Shown here in pieces: positions 52,230-60,288 of a stretch of DNA of 64,000 nt. The position numbers and the translations under genes are program-made. This DNA is from Dyadobacter sediminis. Lineage in GTDB: Bacteria > Bacteroidota > Bacteroidia > Cytophagales > Spirosomataceae. The stretch is from contig NZ_VCEI01000030.1 in the NCBI RefSeq assembly GCF_005860765.1, positions 338,139-402,138 of the forward strand. Reading direction: 5' to 3'. Each line of letters begins with the position of its first letter. Within the stretch, counting starts at the first letter, position 1. The notes under the pieces were generated by a model. That model did not search any database, had not been told where the DNA came from, and saw only the letters and a program-made list of their open reading frames with translations.

Positions 52230-52349
52230 CTATAAACAAAACTAACAGTTATTTTATTGTTAAGTGACCGTCCTGCAATCTAATTTGAACTAGGCGCTGA
52301 CCGGAAACGGAAATGTGCGTCTAATAAGCGTATTCTAAATCATTTCTGC

Positions 52350-53120
52350 ATGCGCAACGGTTTACTTTCAGTAATCTTCATTTTCAGCTTTTCAGTTTCA
52401 TACGGACAAAATTCCAACGGTATCAGCAGGAAAAAAAGTTATGGCCGGAAAGAATATTTTCCTTTTTCAGTAAGCCTGCGCGGCGGTCTTACGCAGTTTT
52501 ACGGTGAGCTGAACGCACAGGATATGCAGGGAATGACCGGCATAAGTCTGGGAAAATCGTTTAACAAAAACCTGGCGCTGCATTTTGATTATACAGCCGG
52601 AAAACTGGGCGGAGAAAAAGTGGCCTTTTTCAATTCTTATTTTATTAATGAATACAATTCACTGGAACTGACGGCAAAGTGGAACCTTACGGAACAATTC
52701 AGCCGCTTGGAGCCCGGCAATGCCCATTTTTTTCTGTACGGCGGCATCGGACTTGTTTATTTCAGCGCCAATGCATTTGCAATGGACGACAACCGTTTGC
52801 TGCGGTTTACAAACAGCAAGCTCAGTGCACGCAATCCTCTGTTTTTACGTTGGGGTCCGCCCAAAGGTCCTGCCGGGATCAAAAAGACGCGTGAAGGCAT
52901 TTTACCGTTAGGTACTTCTCTGGATTTTCTGCTGTTCAAATGTTTGAAAACGGGAATAGATTACCGTTTTTATTTTGTGAGAACGGATAAAATGGATGCA
53001 ACTTCGGGACGTCGGCTGCTTAATCCCGAGGAAAGTAATTCGTACAGCGATACGCCCAATGACAAGTTCAGCTTTTTGTCTGTTTTTCTGAGTTACCGCT
53101 TTAAAAATACAAGGCATTGA
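52350..53120 (+). CDS. Exported outer-membrane-type protein (DUF6089-like)
   Basis: This 256-residue protein has a signal peptide (MRNGLLSVIFIFSFSVSYGQ) and a predicted beta-barrel of amphipathic strands. It starts with the SLRGGLTQFYGELNAQDM region, followed by ALHFDYTAGKLGGEKV, and ends SFLSVFLSYRFK, the typical final barrel strand. The pattern fits DUF6089 proteins of Bacteroidota, whose function is not known. It is divergent from ubiE. No repeats or frameshifts were seen. Confidence 0.8.
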   Translation: MRNGLLSVIFIFSFSVSYGQNSNGISRKKSYGRKEYFPFSVSLRGGLTQFYGELNAQDMQGMTGISLGKSFNKNLALHFDYTAGKLGGEKVAFFNSYFINEYNSLELTAKWNLTEQFSRLEPGNAHFFLYGGIGLVYFSANAFAMDDNRLLRFTNSKLSARNPLFLRWGPPKGPAGIKKTREGILPLGTSLDFLLFKCLKTGIDYRFYFVRTDKMDATSGRRLLNPEESNSYSDTPNDKFSFLSVFLSYRFKNTRH

Positions 53121-53168
53121 AAAAGAATTGGCTTTATGCCATTTCCTTTAAAGTCTCCTTATATTCTT

Positions 53169-53921
53169 TTACTTATTTGCCAGTGGACGATAACAGGATT
53201 TTACGTCAGACTCAAGAACAGACCTATGCGCACCGTCTTTTCTATGTTCTCCGTCTTTTGTTAATATAATTCCTTTATAAAGCATTTCAAAAGAATTATT
53301 GGAAGTTACATAAGAGTACAACCGAACCGAAATGGAACCAGCATGATCCGAAATGATATCGCCTATGTTGTACAATTTGTTTGCAAGGACAAATGTTTCG
53401 ATTAAAGTATTTCGTTCAATCTGATGACGTAAAGCCAATTGATCTGATTTTGGTATATGTGTTTGTTCAATGTATTCAAGCTTTTTCATCACAGTTTTCA
53501 ATTCGCCCCGATGAAGCATTTCCAGTTCATCCATTTTTGATTCACTTTTCTTTTTTGCAGCGAGAAGCTCAATTCTATGGCGTAATTTCAGGTAATCGAT
53601 TTTAAGTTTATATTGCCGCTGATCAGTACATGCAACTTCCTTCATAAAGTTTTCCAGCTCCCTCTTGTGAAGTGCTTTTAACTGGTATATTTCTGAATTC
53701 TCATCCTGCTCTGCATCAGCCATTTTTTCAGTTAAATGATCTATTTCCTTTTTATGAAGTAATTTTAATTTAGCCAACTCCAATTCATATTCCAGGTGAT
53801 TGGATTTTAAATAAAGAACTTCGCGCTCCATTTCCTGAAGCAGCTTCAACTCATTAAATTTTAAATTAAACTCTTGACCGGACATTTGATACTTTGGTAA
53901 CTGATGAAACTTATTTGGCAC
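53169..53921 (-). CDS. Coiled-coil protein with repeating L-x-x-L/R-H-K/R-x-E motif
   Basis: In this 250-residue protein, residues ~20-175 are charged and helical and contain at least five spaced copies of a histidine motif (LKLLHKKEI, LKALHKREL, LKLRHRIEL, LEMLHRGEL, LALRHQIER) about 29-31 residues apart, with one shorter interval. A smaller C-terminal part (about 180-245) looks beta-rich (YNIGDIISDHAGSISVRLYSY). There is no signal peptide. I do not recognise a family. The regular histidine spacing along a coiled coil is unusual. An alternative start lies at residue 13. Confidence 0.65.
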   Translation of the reverse strand: MPNKFHQLPKYQMSGQEFNLKFNELKLLQEMEREVLYLKSNHLEYELELAKLKLLHKKEIDHLTEKMADAEQDENSEIYQLKALHKRELENFMKEVACTDQRQYKLKIDYLKLRHRIELLAAKKKSESKMDELEMLHRGELKTVMKKLEYIEQTHIPKSDQLALRHQIERNTLIETFVLANKLYNIGDIISDHAGSISVRLYSYVTSNNSFEMLYKGIILTKDGEHRKDGAHRSVLESDVKSCYRPLANK

Positions 53922-54151
53922 CCGAAATACTTATTGAAGAAATTTTCTTTAAAATATCCTGTGCATTTTGACGCATAATGAAACAAAGGTTATCCTCAAT
54001 GATGCACAAATAAATAACTCTTGGTCTGTTACTGAAATGGCATTTATTTACAGCAATATCTGACTTATCAAAAGGTACGTCACTTCAGGTGTTTTCTGCT
54101 TTGTCCATGTAAAGGATTAAAACAATAAAATTTAAATTTTATATACCCGCT

Positions 54152-54739
54152 ATGAATGCCAACTCTATCAAGTACAAATTTTATCCTACGCTGTTGAACA
54201 CTTACGACAGTTTTGAAAAAGGGTATGTAACAGAAACAGAACTTATTGACCGTATTAACAGGCTTCCTTCAGTTCAGACCGAAGCGCAGGCGAAAGGAAC
54301 TTCTTTTGAAGATGCCGCTATTAAAGGCATTAATGAAGAACTGTTTGACGCCGGCATTCTGGCCCGGGTAAGAGCTCTTTTGCCGCGCCCGATGGTAAAA
54401 ACCCAGGCATATTGCGAATATCAGATCAATGACGTCCTGCTTTACGGCTATGTGGATGTAATTGGTAAAATCATGGCCGTCGATATTAAAACAACGGGAA
54501 AATACGAAGCCGGCACCTATGCCGGAAGTCACCAGAATTTTTACCTGCCGGCACTGCGCTCAAAGGGGATCAGAAAACTGAGGTATGTGATTACCGACTT
54601 CAATGATGTTTACAGCGAGGAATACGATCAGACTTTTGACTTTTCGCATCAGCTTTCACAGATCAATGCCTTTTGCCAGTTTGTTGAGGACAATCGCGGC
54701 AGAATTACAGATTGTAAGATTTTTGGAGGTGAAAAGTAA
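54152..54739 (+). CDS. PD-(D/E)xK-type nuclease-like protein
   Basis: This 195-residue protein carries residues that fit the RecB-like PD-(D/E)xK nuclease core: E53 in GTSFEDAA, D102 in YGYVDVIG and D111-x-K113 in AVDIKTTGKY. A Q/Y helix motif follows (YAGSHQNFYLPAL, about residues 123-135). The arrangement resembles compact phage or Cas4-like exonucleases. This is a motif-based call. It stands alone, with no recombination or CRISPR genes beside it. Confidence 0.68.
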   Translation: MNANSIKYKFYPTLLNTYDSFEKGYVTETELIDRINRLPSVQTEAQAKGTSFEDAAIKGINEELFDAGILARVRALLPRPMVKTQAYCEYQINDVLLYGYVDVIGKIMAVDIKTTGKYEAGTYAGSHQNFYLPALRSKGIRKLRYVITDFNDVYSEEYDQTFDFSHQLSQINAFCQFVEDNRGRITDCKIFGGEK

Positions 54740-54809
54740 AGTGTATCTGTGAAATGTAAAATGTATTAATCTCAATTTATAAAACTCCGATTTACTCATT
54801 TCGGCTGTT

Positions 54810-56648
54810 TTACTTTTGATTGTATTTCTTAAAAATATTCAGGATTCTGCTGAAAATCTCGGTGTTTTCATAAATACCGCGAAAATCAAGCGAATGCGGC
54901 CCGTAGGCAAAAACCGGAACCATCACGGAAGTATGATCATTGGTGCTGAAACTTCCGTCTACATACCCTTTCTGAAGATCGCCGTCGAGCAGAGTCAGCC
55001 CTCCGGTTTCATGATCGGCAGTGACGATCACGAGCGTTTCGCCATTGCTGTCGGCAAAGCGCATGGCCTCACCAATAAGCTGATCAAAATCAAGCATTTC
55101 TGTGACCACATAAGGTACTTTGTTTGCATGACCGCCGTAATCGATCTGCGCACCTTCGGCCATTATGAAAAACCCGTTCTTGTTGGATTGCAGGGACTCA
55201 GATGCTTTTTTAAACGATTCTGTCAGAAAGTTCCCTCTTCCTTTCAGCATGGAAACGGTTCTGGAATTGTCCAGAAGCACAAACGGCATTTTCATTTTTT
55301 CCAGATCCTGCCAGTTGTACGAAACCTGAACTCCACGGTTGCGCAATGTGTCCGCCACTTTCGTTTTCTCAAAATGCTCCGATCCTCCGCCAATGAGTAT
55401 TTCCGCGCGTGATTTTAAAAAGTCATGCGCAATTTCAGCTTCCATGCTGCGTTCCGGCTGATGTGCATAAAATGCAGCGGGCGTTGCGTCGGTTATGCTA
55501 CCGGCAGAAATAATGCCGGATTTTATGCCAAATGACGCGGTTAAATCGGGTAAATTGGCAAGTGCAACGTTGTTGGTGTCTACACCAATGGCACGATTCC
55601 TTGCTTTTTTTCCGGTTGCCATGGCCGTTCCGCCCGCAGCCGAATCCGTAATGTAGCTGTCTGCAGAACCGGTTTTTGAAAATCCCAGGTTCAGGAACTG
55701 CGCTAGATTGAGTATGCCGTGGTTTGCAGTCATTCCGGCATAAATCTGTGTCAGGCCCATACCGTCGCCAATCAGCAGAATGATGTTTTTAACCTTGCTC
55801 AGTTTGTCGTTGTTCCGGTAAGTCGGCTTGTAAAGCGCATGCACTTTTTCGGAAGTAAACTCGGCATCTTTCCGGTTTCGCAGATAAGGTCCAAGCTCTT
55901 CCACTTTGTCTGTATTCAGATAATCAACGCCGAGATTCATCAGCATTTTCCATGCATTAACATGGTCCGGCGTAGCCCAGAAGCGCATTTTCCTGCCCTG
56001 ATCATGAACATGTCTGATCACTTTTTCCAGCGCAGTTCTATCATTTTTAGTCAGAATGCCTTTTCCGTTCCAGTCGGTATATTTTGTAAAAGACTGACTG
56101 ATCAGCCCAATCCGTTCCAGCTGCGATTTCGTATAAGCAACTTCCGGACGGCCGTCAAAAAACAGGTAAGAAGGATAATTACTGAATTCCGTTGCATCCG
56201 GAATGTTGCCGCTCAACACGATTTTCACTGTGCCTTTCGGCGCAAGCAGGCTTTCATACGGCTGAAGTTCCCTGATCAGCGCAGGCAAAGTTTCATTCGC
56301 GGATGTTTTCAAATCAATAAGTAACTGTAAACCAGCGTTTTTATTCGGATAAATACTTCCTTTATTTTCCTGTACCCTGGCTGCAATTGGTTTTAGATAA
56401 AGCTCCTTTAAAGTATTTGCCGGTTTGATATGACTGACTTCATGTGCAACGAAAATACTGTCGTTATGTAAAAATATATCGGCTTCAACTGAACCAAATT
56501 GTTGATAATAAGCACGCAGAAATGGAATGTTCTGCTCATAATCATTGTGCGAGTGCGCCTGGGCAGCCGTGTAAGAAACGGCATTCTGAGCCAGAGTTTC
56601 ATTGAAGAAAAGAAACGTGCAGAATAAAACAGGAATAATGAACTTCAT
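54810..56648 (-). CDS. Fusion of a phospholipase C/GDPD-like domain and alkaline phosphatase
   Basis: This 612-residue exported protein has a signal peptide (to about residue 20, ending TLAQ). A phosphodiesterase TIM-barrel-type domain follows (about 28-270), with AHSHNDYEQNIPFL, VEADIFLHND and the HVHDQGRKMRFWATPD segment. Residues ~285-612 are alkaline phosphatase: LLIGDGMG metal site, nucleophile S336 in ITDSAAGGTA, IGGGSEHF, and the TADHETGG metal site. The combined enzyme could free glycerol or inositol phosphate and then the phosphate. It is not next to a known phosphate operon. Confidence 0.9.
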   Translation of the reverse strand: MKFIIPVLFCTFLFFNETLAQNAVSYTAAQAHSHNDYEQNIPFLRAYYQQFGSVEADIFLHNDSIFVAHEVSHIKPANTLKELYLKPIAARVQENKGSIYPNKNAGLQLLIDLKTSANETLPALIRELQPYESLLAPKGTVKIVLSGNIPDATEFSNYPSYLFFDGRPEVAYTKSQLERIGLISQSFTKYTDWNGKGILTKNDRTALEKVIRHVHDQGRKMRFWATPDHVNAWKMLMNLGVDYLNTDKVEELGPYLRNRKDAEFTSEKVHALYKPTYRNNDKLSKVKNIILLIGDGMGLTQIYAGMTANHGILNLAQFLNLGFSKTGSADSYITDSAAGGTAMATGKKARNRAIGVDTNNVALANLPDLTASFGIKSGIISAGSITDATPAAFYAHQPERSMEAEIAHDFLKSRAEILIGGGSEHFEKTKVADTLRNRGVQVSYNWQDLEKMKMPFVLLDNSRTVSMLKGRGNFLTESFKKASESLQSNKNGFFIMAEGAQIDYGGHANKVPYVVTEMLDFDQLIGEAMRFADSNGETLVIVTADHETGGLTLLDGDLQKGYVDGSFSTNDHTSVMVPVFAYGPHSLDFRGIYENTEIFSRILNIFKKYNQK

Positions 56649-57188
56649 AAAAGCAATGCCGTTTCGGACAAAAAATTGACGGATTTTAAAATAAGGTCAT
56701 TCAGAAAACAAATAAAACTCTGACCAGAAACTATCTGATGAAAAATGATAAAATGCATCGTTCAACAAGGACTTTGAAATAAGGCTGATGAAGTCTGGCA
56801 AATACTGGCTCATCGTCTTCACCGATCCATCTGAGCATATTTCCATGCGTATAAATGCGGTAAAGTCGGCTTATATCAAAGTCAGAAACCTGATCTTTCC
56901 AGATTGAAACAGATTTATTTTTTGGCGAAAATAGGCTTAAATTTATTCTGCTGTTTTAACCAAATGTTAAGTAACGAGCCTCAATGCGATTAAATTGAAT
57001 TGTTGACCTTTCAAATATTTCTTTCAGCAGATGATAAATACTCATGCATTTTACTTTACAAAAAAGGCCAGCCTGAAAAAGCCAGCTTTGTAACTTTAGC
57101 AATGACAATTGTAAGAAAAGCCGTGCAAAAGCTTCTTTGTATGTAATTTTAGGAGCGTGATTTATTTCAACTATTAACTTTAACTATC
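56649..57188. other. Intergenic region before the DJ-1/PfpI gene
   Basis: This is a 540-base stretch between divergent genes. The minus strand holds an open frame without an ATG at its front (see the entry at 56731). The rest shows only A/T-rich, non-coding-looking sequence. Confidence 0.5.
56731..56931 (-). pseudogene. Possible gene remnant
   Basis: A minus-strand frame is open for about 67 codons to a TAG at 56731-56733. The translation looks protein-like (KDQVSDFDISRLYRIY, NMLRWIGEDDEPVFARLHQ) but has no start codon at its front and no known motif. It could be the 3' remnant of a decayed gene or chance. No family was recognised. Confidence 0.25.
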
Positions 57189-57770
57189 ATGTCAAAGAAA
57201 ATTTTGATGCTCGTAGGAGATTATGTTGAAGATTATGAAGCCATGGTTCCGTATCAGGCCATGCTTTCCGTCGGGATTGACGTGGATACGTTCGCACCGG
57301 ACCGTAAAAAAGGAGATACGGTTCCTACTGCCGTTCATGACTTTGTAGGCGACCAGACTTACAGGGAAACGCAAGGCCACCGTTTTCCGGTCACTGCCGA
57401 TTTTGATCAGGTAAATCCGGAGGATTATGACGGCTTATATATTGCAGGCGGACGTGCGCCGGAATATACCCGCCTCAACAAACGGGTGCTTGAAATCACA
57501 AAGCATTTTTTTGAGGCAAACAAACCAGTGGCCGCCATCTGTCATGGAATTCAGATTTTGACTGCAGCCAGAGTCCTGACCGGACGTACACTCACAGCCT
57601 ATGTTGCCATTGGCCCGGACATCGAACTTGCCGGCGGCACCTGGAAAAATATTCCTGCCGATCAGGCTGTTGTGGATGGAAACCTGGTAACGTCTCCTGC
57701 ATGGCCCGGGCATCCGGCCATACTTAAAGAATTTTACAAGCTTTTAGGCATTCAGATTTCCGGCATTTAG
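57189..57770 (+). CDS. DJ-1/PfpI-family protein
   Basis: This 193-residue flavodoxin-like protein of the DJ-1/PfpI superfamily has its nucleophile elbow cysteine at C118 (VAAICHGIQIL), with the following histidine H119 as in PfpI-type glyoxalase/peptidase proteins. It begins KKILMLVGDYVEDYEAMVP, typical of the branch. Deglycase, hydratase and protease roles have all been proposed for the family, so the function here is open. A hairpin terminator follows. Confidence 0.9.
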   Translation: MSKKILMLVGDYVEDYEAMVPYQAMLSVGIDVDTFAPDRKKGDTVPTAVHDFVGDQTYRETQGHRFPVTADFDQVNPEDYDGLYIAGGRAPEYTRLNKRVLEITKHFFEANKPVAAICHGIQILTAARVLTGRTLTAYVAIGPDIELAGGTWKNIPADQAVVDGNLVTSPAWPGHPAILKEFYKLLGIQISGI

Positions 57771-57821
57771 TACGTATTGAAAAATCCGGACGGTAATTAA
57801 AAGTTGCGTTTAACCATCAAC

Positions 57822-57856
57822 AAAAAAGCCCTCAGCATATTGCCAGGGGCTTTTTT
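57822..57856. terminator. Bidirectional intrinsic terminator
   Basis: AAAAAAGCCC ... GGGCTTTTTT with an inner part-paired loop, between the convergent DJ-1 gene and the 57877 gene. Confidence 0.8.
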
Positions 57857-57876
57857 AATACTGCATAAACCAGGTT

Positions 57877-58245
57877 TTATGCAAAAAAACTTGGGGTTTG
57901 CATAAATCCCGGCTGCCAGCTTGCATCGCGGCGTCGAAGTGCCCGCGAAATTGTCAGTATTTCCTGAAGACGTTCCTGCTGATCGCTGATCGGATCCTGG
58001 CTATGAAAATACTGACCGATAATTTCCCATTCAAAAGAGTCTGTTTGGGAATCGTAAATTCCGACAGGAATACGGTTTCCATCTGTCATCAGCATACCCA
58101 ACACATGCTGCGCTTCTTCCTGCGACGAACAGCCCACATGCTGGTACTGTCCTTTCAGCGTATAAAGTACCGAATAGCGGTTTTTTGAAAATTCCTGCTG
58201 CTCTTTCGGCTGGTTTCTCCTTGTATATTTTTGTATTTGCATCAT
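57877..58245 (-). CDS. Small hypothetical protein
   Basis: This 122-residue soluble protein has a basic, glutamine-rich start (QIQKYTRRNQPKEQQ). A compact middle has GMLMTDGNRIPVGIYD, and helical segments lie near the C-terminus with paired arginines (SRALRRRDASW). Two methionines at the start are alternatives. No family was recognised. The upstream region of 468 bases to the next gene is otherwise empty. Confidence 0.6.
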   Translation of the reverse strand: MMQIQKYTRRNQPKEQQEFSKNRYSVLYTLKGQYQHVGCSSQEEAQHVLGMLMTDGNRIPVGIYDSQTDSFEWEIIGQYFHSQDPISDQQERLQEILTISRALRRRDASWQPGFMQTPSFFA

Positions 58246-58713
58246 TATCGTTTCCTTTTACAATACTCAGAACTGCTGTTCAAAGCTTTTTTATGATATT
58301 AAAATAGTTATAAACAAAGGCAAAATTTACATCTTAACTAAGACCTTTTAAATCCTTTGAACTTATAAACGCATATTGTTTATCAATAGTTTACAGGAAA
58401 GACAAAGTCGCCGAATATCTTCTGATCACAAAGACATTTAGTCGAATAGTACAAATATCACTTTATTTTACAGAAAAATAAATCTGGACTTTTTTGTCTT
58501 CACTTCAATATTTGCAGCCATGCCCGAAAAGCATGTAACCGGAAAGCACAGGAAAAAATACACTGTTTTACTCCATTCAATCAATTTCAAAAAATCCGGC
58601 ATTCCGCTTTCTTGTCAATTCCGATTGATTCTATAAGTTGCAGTAAAAAACGGGCATGCCTGAAAAATGCAGCTCACACGAGCTTGCAATGAATTTAACT
58701 GTGATTAAAACAA
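58246..58713. other. Intergenic region before the dihydrofolate reductase-like gene
   Basis: 468 A/T-rich bases between divergent genes. Short inverted repeats around CATGC/GCATG (58517-58541) are visible. No coding or RNA feature was recognised. Confidence 0.5.
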
Positions 58714-59241
58714 ATGCGGAAACTTGTGCTTTATATTGCAATGAGCCTGGATGGTTACATTGCAGCGCCGGGCGATGACCTCGGATTTTTAGGAAAAGTT
58801 GAGAAAGAAGGGGAGGATTATGGGTATGCAGAATTTATCGGGCAGATTGATACGGTAATTGTCGGTCGTCGCACGTATGACTGGGTAATGCAGCATGTTC
58901 CGGATTTCATTCATGCCGACAAGGAAACCTATATTATCACGCGAACGCCGCAGGACAGCATTGGACCTATGCATTTTTATACGGGCGACATTGGTGAATT
59001 AGTGGCGGAATTGCAGTTAAAAGAAGGCAAAAACATATTTTGTGACAGAGGTGCAGAAGTCGTAAATCAATTGTTGCAGCGCGGCCTGATCGATGAATTT
59101 ATTATTTCCATTATTCCTGTTTTCATAGGTGATGGTATCCGGCTTTTCAGGGAAAAGCGGCCCGAGAGTGACCTGAAGCTGCTTCATACAAAAAGTTTTG
59201 ACACCGGACTGGTGCAGCTGCACTACAAACGAGGCACATGA
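58714..59241 (+). CDS. Dihydrofolate reductase-family protein (RibD C-terminal type)
   Basis: This 175-residue protein of the DHFR/RibD superfamily starts LVLYIAMSLDGYIAAPGDDL with the family S-x-DG motif. It continues with VIVGRRTYDWV and a C-terminal FCDRGAEVVNQLL NADPH-binding region (the usual G-G replaced by RGAE). Members reduce pterin-like or riboflavin-intermediate substrates, but the physiological role of YyaP/YkkA-like members is not settled. No neighbours relate to folate or riboflavin. Confidence 0.87.
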   Translation: MRKLVLYIAMSLDGYIAAPGDDLGFLGKVEKEGEDYGYAEFIGQIDTVIVGRRTYDWVMQHVPDFIHADKETYIITRTPQDSIGPMHFYTGDIGELVAELQLKEGKNIFCDRGAEVVNQLLQRGLIDEFIISIIPVFIGDGIRLFREKRPESDLKLLHTKSFDTGLVQLHYKRGT

Positions 59242-59292
59242 AAATCGAAATTGGATAAATCAGATTTTCCTGAATTGAACTGTCTGGGATTG

Positions 59293-59586
59293 TTATTCTT
59301 TGACCATTATGACGCTTGTCACCGATTCATCCTTCAAGCTAAGCCACTTTTGCCGATCTTCGTCGTTTCCGTATGCCAATAATCCTTCTTCATTTTCAAA
59401 ACTGACGAGGTGAATCTCATAAGGAGGATCAAGCTCACCCGCTATAAACTGATCTGCGCCGGGCCTGATCCGCATCAGCAGTTTGCCATTATGCCGTTCA
59501 AGCAAAGGCAATACCTGCGATTCAAATGCATGAAAAATGCCTTCTTTTCCTTTGCGAACGTAAACAAATTGCGTAACATGAATCAT
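59293..59586 (-). CDS. DUF1330-family protein
   Basis: This 97-residue ferredoxin-like alpha/beta protein fits the DUF1330 (dimeric alpha-beta barrel) pattern: THVTQ-like start (MIHVTQFVYV), then HAFESQVLPLLERHNGKLLMR and PYEIHLVSFENEEGLLAY. The function of the family is unknown. It lies alone between the dihydrofolate reductase-like gene and the integrated element. Confidence 0.82.
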   Translation of the reverse strand: MIHVTQFVYVRKGKEGIFHAFESQVLPLLERHNGKLLMRIRPGADQFIAGELDPPYEIHLVSFENEEGLLAYGNDEDRQKWLSLKDESVTSVIMVKE

Positions 59587-59787
59587 AGCCTGTCGCTGTT
59601 TAGCAGGTAATTAGTTGAAGCTAGCACGGACAGACGATTAACGCACTCTAAATACAAATACATATTTAGCTATCGTACAATTGTTAAAGTATGACAGAAA
59701 ATATACGCAAATTTTTTTAGCCCGGGAATACTTATAAAAACTCCATTCCAACGACTTTGAAGCAACTGAGCAGACAGATTCAATTGC

Positions 59788-60022
59788 ATGCTGATTGTAC
59801 CTTTACCGACTATCTATTCTGACGATACTGAAATGCCTGAGCTTACTGGAGAATGGCACTTCCGCACCCATGTACAGCCTCTGCCCGAATTGGCCTGAAC
59901 AGGCACGATTTCGCTGCAAAATGACAAGAAGCACTTTAATTTTAACTGCCTGTTCTAAAACTTTTAAACCAGCCGGGTTGAGGAAAACTTTGAACCTTAA
60001 AGTAGTAAATCCAAGATCTTAA
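59788..60022 (+). other. Stretch just before the integrated element, possible decayed gene
   Basis: From the ATG at 59788 a frame reads 36 residues, rich in proline and acidic residues, and stops. A second frame continues protein-like for about 18 codons. No single gene can be built and no family is recognised. It may be a small degraded gene or chance. Confidence 0.2.
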
Positions 60023-60040
60023 GGCAAATATAAACCAAAC

Positions 60041-60078
60041 AAAAAACCGCTCGATAATTTTAAGATTATCAAGCGGTT
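60041..60078 (-). terminator. Stranded tRNA terminator
   Basis: On the minus strand AACCGCT.GATAAT ... ATTATC.AGCGGTT forms a stem followed by a T run (GGTTTTTTG). It lies 15 bases after the 3' end of the tRNA fragment, in the position of a tRNA terminator, but the tRNA itself is incomplete here. Confidence 0.75.
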
Positions 60079-60092
60079 AGCTTTGCATTCTG

Positions 60093-60114
60093 TGGTGATG
60101 GACGGAATCGAACC
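60093..60114 (-). other. tRNA 3' fragment, probable attachment site
   Basis: The minus strand reads GGTTCGATTCCGTCCATCACCA. This is the T loop, the 3' half of the T stem, the acceptor strand CATCACC and the discriminator A of a tRNA. The 5' half of the T stem does not match and nothing upstream folds as a tRNA. It marks where an integrative element entered at a tRNA 3' end. The whole tRNA should lie at the far end, beyond the window. Confidence 0.8.
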
Positions 60115-60224
60115 TTTTGATTTTACTATCATGATCTTTTCGTTAAAATATTCTCATTCAGAGCTCTTAACGGCAAATATATAAAATTGAGTTAAGTAAC
60201 ATGCCACCTTGAACAAGATTTTTG

Positions 60225-60246
60225 TTGTAAACCATTTTGTAAACCA
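60225..60246 (+). repeat. Two direct repeats TTGTAAACCA upstream of the integrase
   Basis: TTGTAAACCA occurs at 60225-60234 and again at 60237-60246, with a similar GTGTAAACTA at 60265-60274. They overlap the integrase promoter and may bind the integrase, an excisionase or a repressor. Confidence 0.5.
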
Positions 60247-60265
60247 ATTCAGTTAAGATAGATTT
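60236..60265 (+). promoter_or_regulatory. Candidate promoter for the integrase operon
   Basis: TTTG at 60236-60239, 18 bases, then TAGATTTG at 60258-60265, an exact TAnnTTTG. The predicted transcript starts about 17 bases before the integrase ATG. Confidence 0.55.
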
Positions 60266-60288
60266 GTGTAAACTAAGTTACTGGCTTA

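Noticed and set aside
59795..60022. 75-codon frame before the attachment site
   Set aside because: Cysteine- and leucine-rich with no motif, and the adjacent frames are equally protein-like, so no single gene can be supported.
60093..60170. A complete tRNA gene beside the integrase
   Set aside because: Only the T loop, 3' T stem and acceptor 3' strand are present; the 5' T stem does not pair and no anticodon arm can be folded.
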